A stretch of 5,263 bases of DNA from a bacterium. GTDB lineage: Bacteria; Bacillota_I; Bacilli_A; RF39; UBA660. The notes below the pieces were generated by a model that saw only the letters and a program-made list of their open reading frames with translations, did no database searches and had not been told where the DNA came from. The translations under genes and the position numbers were made by a program. Shown here piece by piece: positions 1 to 4,987 of the stretch (position 1 is its first letter; every line of letters begins with the position of its first letter). The stretch is taken from positions 1 through 5,263 of the forward strand of contig JAQXHT010000020.1 in NCBI GenBank assembly GCA_029007415.1. The letters are read 5' to 3'.

Positions 1-1
1 A

Positions 2-98
2 TAAAGTTATAACGCTACTTAAACTTTAGAAAATAATGTTAGAAACAATTTTCTGGAGGGGTAGCGTAACCTCCAGAGCATATTACTTAGGAGGTAAT
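2..98 (+). promoter_or_regulatory. Candidate structured 5' leader of the DGR target gene (three hairpins, loop-loop complementarity, anti-Shine-Dalgarno)
   Basis: Three consecutive hairpins can be drawn. P1 is 2-8/22-28 (7 bp). P2 is 30-34 plus 37-40 paired with 44-47 plus 48-52 (a 2-A bulge, AGA loop). P3 is 52-59/70-77 (8 bp, GGAGG/CCTCC core). The P1 loop contains ACGCTAC (12-18), an exact 7-nt complement of GTAGCGT in the P3 loop (61-67), so a kissing interaction is possible. The 3' arm of P3 contains ACCTCC (69-74), which could instead pair with GGAGGT (90-95), the ribosome binding site of the target gene. This would allow two mutually exclusive states that control translation. I do not recognise a known riboswitch class. 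A -10-like TATAAC at 8-13 (its -35 would be outside the window) is an alternative reading; transcripts would then start near 20 and lack P1. The pairing is seen; the function is inferred. Confidence 0.45.
88..94 (+). promoter_or_regulatory. Ribosome binding site of the target gene
   Basis: TAGGAGG lies 6 nt before the ATG at 101 and fixes that start. The site sits in the loop of a small possible hairpin (ATTAC 82-86 with GTAAT 94-98) and its GGAGGT is complementary to ACCTCC at 69-74, so its accessibility could be regulated. Confidence 0.85.
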
Positions 99-100
99 GT

Positions 101-814
101 ATGATAGGATTCGGAAATTACACAAAAAAGGCAGAGGCTACAACGATCACAACTTTGGCAGATAATAGACTCGTGAAAATCAACCCGCAGGAAGAAGGTT
201 TCTTCAATGAAGTTCTGAACTTCAACTCAAAAAACGAAGCTATTAACATGTTTATTGAGGCTGTTGCTGAAGTAAAAGAAGCTTCACTTGAAGCTTTCTA
301 CAGAGTAATGTATGACCCAACTGAGGCTGGCGACCATATGGTTGTCTTTCAGAAGGGTAATAGACCAGCTGTGGGACATTCTTATAATTGGTGGGTTGAA
401 ACAGTATCAAAGATGTCTCGAGTTGAGGGTAGACAGTGGCACATTGCAACTGAGTATCAGTACTATGCTTTCTTAGTATGGCTGATTAATCAGTTAGTAA
501 AGATTGGCAAATCTGTCGAAGAGGCACTGCATCAGGTGGTGGTTAACTCGAAACAGTTGGGACATTACTATGATTCTGAAAATTCAACAGAAGGTAAAGA
601 TTTTGAGTTTACAGGATCAAGATGTGTTTGTGGTCTTTATGACTTGGCAAATACTTTTAAAATTTTGCAATGCTCAAATTCGGAAGTTGGTGGCTTTTGG
701 TTTGCTGGGGGCAGTTACTATTTTAATGGTTACGACGATCCGCTCGCCTTCCTTAACCATGACACTGATGTAGATAATGACTACGATGATAGTGTGGGTT
801 TGCTTGTGCTTTAA
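101..814 (+). CDS. DGR target (variable) protein, C-type-lectin/FGE-sulfatase-like fold
   Basis: A 237-aa protein whose C-terminal residues 197-237 are encoded by the variable repeat. DGR target proteins display a hypervariable ligand-binding surface on a C-type-lectin-like fold related to formylglycine-generating-enzyme (FGE) sulfatase domains. Landmarks fit that fold: TEYQYYAFLVW (117-127), GLYDLANTFKIL (178-189, compare GLYDMxGNVWEW in FGE-type proteins), GGFWFAGG (197-204, at the place of the RGGSW-like strand) and the terminal VGLLVL. The diversified positions are 205, 207, 208, 211-213, 217, 221, 223 and 228-230. The start is ATG 101, preceded by a strong SD. The N-terminus (MIGFGNYTKK...) shows no signal peptide, and I see no lipobox, membrane span or sorting motif, so a cytoplasmic or complex-bound role is possible. 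The ligand is unknown. The gene is visibly richer in GC than avd, RT and the recombinase. Confidence 0.9.
   Translation: MIGFGNYTKKAEATTITTLADNRLVKINPQEEGFFNEVLNFNSKNEAINMFIEAVAEVKEASLEAFYRVMYDPTEAGDHMVVFQKGNRPAVGHSYNWWVETVSKMSRVEGRQWHIATEYQYYAFLVWLINQLVKIGKSVEEALHQVVVNSKQLGHYYDSENSTEGKDFEFTGSRCVCGLYDLANTFKILQCSNSEVGGFWFAGGSYYFNGYDDPLAFLNHDTDVDNDYDDSVGLLVL
688..810 (+). repeat. DGR variable repeat (VR)
   Basis: A 123-nt segment, in frame at the 3' end of the target gene, that matches the TR at 2282-2404 without gaps (offset 1594). It differs at 14 positions, all opposite a TR adenine: seven A-to-G (714, 734, 737, 761, 767, 785, 788) and seven A-to-T (719, 722, 723, 731, 749, 750, 782). There are no changes opposite C, G or T and no A-to-C. 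The last 22 nt (789-810) are identical in VR and TR and are the likely initiation-of-mutagenic-homology region. The stop codon at 812-814 lies just beyond. Confidence 0.95.
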
Positions 815-828
815 GTAGCACTGCCCAC
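794..828 (+). other. Hairpin at the 3' end of VR, possible retrohoming-site structure
   Basis: GTGGG (794-798) pairs with CCCAC (824-828), and GTGCT (806-810) pairs with AGCAC (817-821), leaving a 6-nt loop (811-816) and an asymmetric internal loop. It spans the VR end and the stop codon. Some DGRs, including the Bordetella phage BPP-1 system, need a DNA hairpin/cruciform just 3' of VR for efficient retrohoming. This one is imperfect and that role is inferred. Confidence 0.35.
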
Positions 829-850
829 TGAAAAAGAATCCAAAAAAGAG

Positions 851-877
851 TATGGGACTTGCTGTGCAGGTCCTATA
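851..877 (+). other. Strong 12-bp hairpin between target gene and avd
   Basis: TATGGGACTTGC (851-862) pairs with GCAGGTCCTATA (866-877) through 12 bp, including two G-U pairs, closing a TGT loop. No U-tract follows, so it is not a standard intrinsic terminator. It could be an mRNA processing or stability element that sets target-protein levels relative to Avd and RT, or a leaky terminator. Confidence 0.55.
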
Positions 878-902
878 TTCATGTATGTAGAGAGGAAGAA
901 AA

Positions 903-1265
903 ATGGAAACAAATAATCAATTAGTAATAATAAGAAAAATAGAAAAATATATTGAATATATGCTTACAATTTTAATAAAATTACCAAGAACAGAAAAATT
1001 TAGTATCGGTACTGAAATAAAAACAAGTATGTATGATATGTTAAAAAATATATTATTTGCAGCAAAAATAGAAAAAAAGAAAAGATTAGAATACTATAAT
1101 ATTGTTGATAGTAATATTTATTATCAAAGAATTTGCATAAGAATTATGTATAATAATAAATGGATTGATATGCAAAAATATAAATATAGTAATGAGATGT
1201 TATCAGAAATAGGAAAAATGTTAGGGGGCTTAATTAAGTCTTTAGGTATTAAAGAAAATGCCTAA
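903..1265 (+). CDS. avd: DGR accessory variability determinant (Avd), four-helix-bundle protein
   Basis: A 120-aa, strongly basic, predicted all-helical protein placed between the target gene and the DGR reverse transcriptase, where Avd is found. Avd proteins (related to the 23S rRNA intervening-sequence four-helix-bundle proteins) form barrel-shaped pentamers. These bind the RT and the template RNA and are needed for cDNA synthesis primed on the RNA. Visible features are amphipathic helices around residues 8-27, 36-63, 70-82 and 95-117, and many Lys/Arg for nucleic-acid contact. The start is ATG 903 with GAGG at 892-895. The stop overlaps the RT start by 8 nt (1258-1265), indicating translational coupling. 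Identification rests on size, character and position more than on invariant residues; the sequence is very AT-rich like the RT gene. Confidence 0.82.
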   Translation: METNNQLVIIRKIEKYIEYMLTILIKLPRTEKFSIGTEIKTSMYDMLKNILFAAKIEKKKRLEYYNIVDSNIYYQRICIRIMYNNKWIDMQKYKYSNEMLSEIGKMLGGLIKSLGIKENA

Positions 1266-2271
1266 AACAGTAAGAAATATATATGATAATTGTTTGTCAT
1301 TTGAAGAGTTATTAAAAGCACATAAAATGGCTAGAAGGGGTAAAAGAGAAAAAATAGAAGTTATTATTTTTGAGCTAAATTTAGAGAGTGAATTATTAGA
1401 ATTGGTTGAACAACTTAAACATGGAAAATATAAAACAGGTAAATACAGAGCTTTTAAAATATACGAACCAAAAGAAAGAGTTATACAAGCTTTACCATAT
1501 AGAGATAGAGTTGTACATCAATGGTATGTTGAAAATTTTATGAAACCGTATTTCGTTCCACAATTTGTTGAAACAAGTTATGCAGGTATTGCAGGTAGAG
1601 GAATGCATAAAGCTGCTAAAGATGTAAAAAGTGCAATGATAAAATTAAGTGAAAAATTGAAAAATTATTATATTTTAAAAATGGATGTTACAAAATATTT
1701 TGCAAATATAGATAAAAGTATTTTGTGGGAAATACTTAAAAGAAAAATTAAAGATAAAAAGGTTTTGTGGTTAACAAGAGAGATATTATTATCAACTAAA
1801 GGAATGAAAGGATTACCACTTGGTAATTATACTTCACAAATGTTTGCCAATATATATTTGAATGAAATTGATCAATATGCAAAACATATTTTAAAATGTA
1901 AGTATTATTATAGATATATGGATGATATTGTGATTTTGTGCAATAATAAAGAAGAGGCAAAAGAAAGATTGCAACAGTTAACTATTTTTTTGGAAAACAA
2001 GTTAAAATTAACATTTAATTCTAAAACAAGAATTTTTAAAAATACTCAAGGTGTTAACTTTTGTGGATATAAAATTAATTCTAATGTGATTAAAATAAGA
2101 AATTCAAGCAAATATAGAATGAAAAGAAAATTAAAAGGATATACAAAATTATTAAAAAGTGGTAAAATAACTTTGCCAGAAATCCAAAGAAGCATAGCTG
2201 GATGGCTTGGTTATGTAAAACATGCAGATTCAGATGGTTTATTAAAAAGTATGTTTTACATAGAGGGATAA
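1258..2271 (+). CDS. DGR-type reverse transcriptase
   Basis: A 337-aa RNA-dependent DNA polymerase, normal length for DGR RTs. It copies TR RNA to cDNA with adenine-directed misincorporation. RT motifs appear in order: ALPYRDRVV (78-86), GRGMHKA (113-119), KMDVTKYFANID (141-152, catalytic D143), GLPLGNYTSQ (185-194), YMDD (220-223, catalytic D222 and D223) and VNFCGYKI (266-273). The SQ ending of motif 4, in place of the SP seen in group II intron and retron RTs, is the DGR signature. I see no maturase, HNH or other added domain; residues about 275-337 are a basic thumb-like tail. The start is ATG 1258, overlapping avd by 8 nt, with little SD of its own, so it is probably coupled to avd. The stop lies 10 nt before TR. 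All catalytic residues are present, so the enzyme looks functional. Confidence 0.96.
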   Translation: MPKTVRNIYDNCLSFEELLKAHKMARRGKREKIEVIIFELNLESELLELVEQLKHGKYKTGKYRAFKIYEPKERVIQALPYRDRVVHQWYVENFMKPYFVPQFVETSYAGIAGRGMHKAAKDVKSAMIKLSEKLKNYYILKMDVTKYFANIDKSILWEILKRKIKDKKVLWLTREILLSTKGMKGLPLGNYTSQMFANIYLNEIDQYAKHILKCKYYYRYMDDIVILCNNKEEAKERLQQLTIFLENKLKLTFNSKTRIFKNTQGVNFCGYKINSNVIKIRNSSKYRMKRKLKGYTKLLKSGKITLPEIQRSIAGWLGYVKHADSDGLLKSMFYIEG

Positions 2272-2281
2272 ACTTGAAAGC

Positions 2282-2404
2282 TGGTGGCTTTTGGTTTGCT
2301 GGGGGCAATTACAATAATAATGGTAACAACAATCCGCTCGCCAACCTTAACCATAACACTAATGTAGATAATGACAACAATAATAGTGTGGGTTTGCTTG
2401 TGCT
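2282..2404 (+). repeat. DGR template repeat (TR)
   Basis: The invariant donor copy for mutagenic retrohoming, starting 11 nt after the RT stop. It has 37 adenines, all between 2307 and 2385, flanked by a 25-nt adenine-free 5' end (2282-2306) and a 19-nt adenine-free 3' end (2386-2404). Read in the VR frame it has fifteen AAC/AAT (Asn) codons, 12 of which have changed in VR. TR would be transcribed as part of the avd-RT message or a processed RNA and act as template and primer scaffold for RT-Avd. It is open in the VR frame but is not a protein-coding gene. Confidence 0.96.
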
Positions 2405-2616
2405 CTAATATTAAATCAGATTATATATTTTAAGGAATATATACAGTATTTGTATTAGTTATTAAAGGAAGTTTATTCCTTCTTAAATGTAAATTTAAGT
2501 AAATATTTTTATAAAGATTTGTGTGTTAGTAATGAAAGTGAATATATGCAAATCTTTTTATGAATTACAATAATCTAAAAGAAATTTTGTTTGAAAATTA
2601 AAAAAATAAATATTAG
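2405..2616 (+). ncRNA. Hairpin-rich trailer of the TR transcript
   Basis: This stretch holds no gene. It contains four possible AT-rich hairpins: 2423-2429/2436-2442, 2465-2470/2476-2481, 2482-2488/2493-2499 (GTAA loop, directly abutting the previous stem) and 2513-2521/2549-2557 (9 bp, 27-nt loop). RNA next to TR is known to be needed for RT-Avd binding and cDNA priming in the BPP-1 DGR, so this tail may be part of a functional RNA. In DNA this AT-rich, some pairing is expected by chance. Confidence 0.3.
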
Positions 2617-2655
2617 AAAAAGAAGTATTGGATAGAATCTAATACTTCTTTTTTT
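2617..2655 (+). terminator. Intrinsic terminator ending the DGR transcript
   Basis: A 17-bp stem (2617-2633 with 2637-2653, one G-U) closes an AGA loop and runs into seven T (2649-2655). The A-rich left arm could also make it work on the opposite strand. It ends only a few bases before the recombinase ribosome binding site. Confidence 0.88.
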
Positions 2656-2659
2656 GAAG

Positions 2660-2666
2660 AAAGGAG
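2660..2666 (+). promoter_or_regulatory. Ribosome binding site of the recombinase; selects a GTG start
   Basis: AAAGGAG lies 8 nt before GTG at 2675. An ATG at 2673 overlaps it but is followed immediately by TGA (ATGTGA), so GTG 2675 is the only useful start here. Confidence 0.7.
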
Positions 2667-2674
2667 ACTAAAAT

Positions 2675-3676
2675 GTGATTAAAAATGAAGTCATACATAA
2701 GATAATGAAAGATATGGTAACATATTTGTCACCATATCAGTTAAAAAAATTAAAAACTACATTGCAAAATAAATTAGAAGATGTAGAAATTAATTTTATA
2801 TTAGACAAAGAGAAATTAAATGCAGATAGAAATTCAAATGCTAATCTATTAAAAATGTTTATATCAGCAAAAGATGTAGAAGGATGTTCAAGTAAAACAT
2901 TAAAATATTATAAGGAAATATTAGAAAAATTTATAAAAGATATAGATAAAGCAATAAAAGATATAACAACTGATGAAATAAGACATTATTTAACAAATTA
3001 TAAAGAAGAACGAGGCTGTTCTTTAACCAGTATTGATAACATTAGACGAGTATTATCAAGTTTTTTTTAATGGCTTGAAGATGAAGATTATATTTTAAAA
3101 AGTCCTATTAGAAGAATTCATAAAATAAAAACATTAAAACAAGTAAAAGAACCATTTACTGATGAGGAAATAGAAAAAATGAGAGAGAAATGTAAAAATA
3201 TAAGAGATTTAACAATAATTGAGATGTTATATTCAACAGGTATAAGGGTTGGAGAATTAATCAATTTGAATATCAGGGATGTAAATTTTGCAGAAAGATC
3301 ATGTATTGTTTTAGGAAAAGGAAATAAACAAAGAGAAGTCTATTTTGATGTTAAAACCAAATTACATATTCAGGATTATTTAAAAACTAGAGATGATGAT
3401 AATCCAGCATTATTTGTTTCAAGAAATAAACCACATCAAAGATTAACATCTGCAACAATAGAATTTTTTATACGAGAATTAGGCAGGTCTTTAAATATTG
3501 AAAAGGCACACCCACATAGGCTAAGAAGAAGTTTTGCTTCACTTGCAATTGATAAAGGAATGCCTATTGAAGAGGTACAAAGGTTACTAGGTCATATTAA
3601 AATTGAAACTACAATGCAATATGTAATGGTTAAACAATCTAATGTAAAATTTTCACATAGAAAATATATAGGATAG
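2675..3676 (+). pseudogene. Tyrosine recombinase/integrase (XerC/D-like), interrupted by in-frame TAA
   Basis: A single frame of 333 codons plus the final stop, broken only by TAA at 3068-3070 (codon 132). Tyrosine recombinases cut and rejoin DNA at specific sites through a 3'-phosphotyrosyl link. Before the stop lies the SAM-like core-binding domain (EGCSSKTLKYYKEIL, then IRRVLSSFF). After it the frame resumes at once with WLEDEDYILKSP, continuing the same fold. The catalytic set is complete, counting the TAA as a codon: R191 (TGIRVGEL), K215 (GKGNKQR), H281 and R284 (HRLR), H307 (LGH) and Y316 (TTMQYVMV). Relatives as I recall them have a single residue such as Ser between FF and WLE, so one nonsense substitution (TCA to TAA) would explain it. 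The first part alone lacks catalysis. The second part has an in-frame ATG at 3179 (497 nt of catalytic domain plus stop) but no clear SD, so it is unlikely to be separately active. Confidence 0.85.
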
Positions 3677-3680
3677 AGGG

Positions 3681-3716
3681 GATTTCAAACTAGAATTAGT
3701 GCGAAGTCTTTTTTTT
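3681..3716 (+). terminator. Probable intrinsic terminator of the recombinase gene
   Basis: GATTTC (3681-3686) pairs with GAAGTC (3703-3708) with one G-U, and ACTA (3689-3692) pairs with TAGT (3697-3700) across a 2x2 internal loop. Eight T follow (3709-3716). It lies directly after the recombinase stop. The stem is modest, but the U-tract and position are right. Confidence 0.6.
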
Positions 3717-3731
3717 GTTCATGAAATATAA

Positions 3732-3777
3732 ACATAATAGATTGACGCCACAGAGATTACAAAGATACTATGTAAAA
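3732..3777 (+). repeat. Imperfect direct repeat, copy A (contains TTGACG)
   Basis: A 46-nt unit aligning without gaps to 3806-3851, with about 33 of 46 positions equal by hand count; the start-to-start period is 74 nt. Shared blocks are ACATAA, TTGACG, GATTA and TATGTAAA. The two could be recombinase arm/accessory binding sites, a duplicated promoter, or decayed duplicates; the sequence does not decide. The rest of the 257-nt gap 3677-3933 shows no gene. Confidence 0.5.
3742..3771 (+). promoter_or_regulatory. Possible sigma-A promoter inside repeat A
   Basis: TTGACG (3742-3747), an 18-nt gap, then TACTAT (3766-3771) resembles a housekeeping promoter (five of six at each box). It would drive the CHAP-protein gene with a leader of about 155 nt. 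It follows the recombinase terminator, which fits a new transcription unit. There is no experimental support. Confidence 0.35.
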
Positions 3778-3805
3778 TTCATCACAATAAAAGAAACAAG
3801 AATAT

Positions 3806-3851
3806 ACATAACAAGTTGACGGCTCAAAGATTATAGGGAAAATATGTAAAC
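3806..3851 (+). repeat. Imperfect direct repeat, copy B (contains TTGACG)
   Basis: The second copy of the 46-nt unit at 3732-3777. It keeps TTGACG (3816-3821), GATTA and TATGTAAA, but the -10-like sequence of copy A is lost. It sits about 80 nt before the CHAP-protein start. Confidence 0.5.
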
Positions 3852-3933
3852 CAAGTGCCTATTCATACCATATTCTTTCCAGTCTAACAAGTACTAACAA
3901 CATTTAAAAATCCATTAAAAAGGAGTTGAGGTT

Positions 3934-4987
3934 ATGGCAGATATAAAAGAAAAACAAAGAGCACCAATAAAAATATTAGATAAAACAAAAGTTGGAGCAG
4001 ACCGAATAACAGACAACCTAGTAGATGTAAGAACAAAAAATGATTTAGATACTAATGATAATGGAGAAGACTATGCAGTAAATAGAGTTGAAGAAAGTAC
4101 GAAACAACTATCTAAAAAAGGAATAAATAAAGCTGATGAATTTGGAAGAAAATCATTAAATGAAACTAGGCAGAATATTGGCAAAGTGAAAGATAAAATA
4201 ATAGATACTCATAATAGAAATACTGCAAAAAAGACTGCTGAAACTACTAAAAGAATATCTAATGAAATTAAAGGTACTATTAAGACAAAAGATAATGTTA
4301 TGAAGGCAAATAAGTTAATTAAAACAAATGTTCGTAACGCAAAACGAACGGCTGATACAACAAAAAAAGTTATCAAAACAGCTGATAAAGTTGCAAAGGA
4401 ATCTAAAAAGGTAGCAAAAGAATCAGCAAAAATGGCACAGAGAATCGCTAAAGCAACTAGAGAAGCTGCAATTCAAACAGCAAAAGCAGTTAAAGTAGCA
4501 ATAAAGGTTACTATTCAAGCTATTAAAGCAATTGTTGCAGGAACTAAAGCATTAATTAGTGCAATAGCAGCTGGAGGTTGGGTTGCTATTGTAATTGTAA
4601 TTATAATAACCATAATAGGCGGAGGTTTCATTGCCGTACAAAATATGAACAATAACGGAGGTGGTGGAGAAGGAAGCTCTGGAACAGTACCAGGGCAAGT
4701 TTATCAATCATCTTGGGGTACAGATATGATTTTCATTGCTAAAACACAATTAGGTAATCAAGGTGGACAACCTTATTGGAGTTGGTACGGATTTGAAAAT
4801 AGAGTTGAGTGGTGTGCCTGTTTTGTATCGTGGGTTGCTAATCAATGTGGTTATATAGATAAAGGTATTATTCCAAAATATTCAGGCTGTAGAACAGCTG
4901 TAATATGGTTCAATGAAAAGCATCAATATATATTCAGGTTATATTTCTAAATGTGGGGATATAATCTTTTTTGATTGGAAAGATTAA
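3934..4987 (+). pseudogene. Conjugative-element CHAP-domain cell-wall hydrolase, frameshifted and C-terminally truncated
   Basis: The remnant resembles the CHAP proteins of Tn1549/CTn-type conjugative elements (CD1107-like), which are thought to open peptidoglycan for the type IV transfer channel. The order matches the family: a charged N-terminus, a long Lys/Ala/Thr-rich helical repeat region (about 60-200), the segment ISAIAAGGWVA leading into a membrane span (about 216-237), a Gly/Ser linker, and an extracellular CHAP start (from about 265) with the likely catalytic Cys at C294 in WCACFVSW. ATG 3934 follows AAGGAG (3920-3925) by 8 nt. Frame 1 ends at TAA 4948-4950. The +1 frame then reads YSGYISK and CGDIIFFDW up to 4978, a core CHAP motif. 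The shift lies in an AT run (4926-4933) and fits loss of one AT unit. The catalytic His of the expected DHVGIV-like motif is missing because other DNA begins near 4979. Confidence 0.82.

Noticed and set aside
52..77. Hairpin as terminator of an upstream gene
   Set aside because: No U-tract follows (GCATATTAC), and the loop and anti-SD complementarity give a better explanation.
252..449. Minus-strand open frame of 65 codons
   Set aside because: It lies entirely inside the well-supported target gene, with no SD and low-complexity leucine/glutamine composition; a shadow.
504..773. Plus-strand open frame of 89 codons in another frame
   Set aside because: A shadow inside the target gene; it has no SD, and the VR substitution pattern fits the frame starting at 101.
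1258..2271. RT as a group II intron or retron enzyme
   Set aside because: Motif 4 ends in SQ rather than SP, there is no maturase/HNH domain or intron RNA, and avd plus VR/TR adjoin it; DGR is clear.
2090..2308. Minus-strand open frame of 72 codons
   Set aside because: It lies opposite the RT 3' end and TR; its Phe/Leu-rich sequence is what antisense of AT-rich coding DNA gives.
2202..2408. Open frame running from inside RT through TR, ending in the same peptide as the target protein
   Set aside because: It starts in another frame of the RT gene with no SD. TR is open in this frame only because it mirrors VR; it is a template, not a gene.
3061..3070. T8 run before the recombinase TAA as a programmed slippage site
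   Set aside because: The downstream half continues in the same frame, so a one-base slip would destroy the product, not rescue it.
3179..3676. Separate 165-codon recombinase gene
   Set aside because: It is in frame with the upstream half, lacks a clear SD, and begins inside the fold; it is the second part of one interrupted gene.
3732..3851. CRISPR-like array
   Set aside because: Only two imperfect units with about 72% identity, no regular short repeat/spacer pattern and no cas gene.
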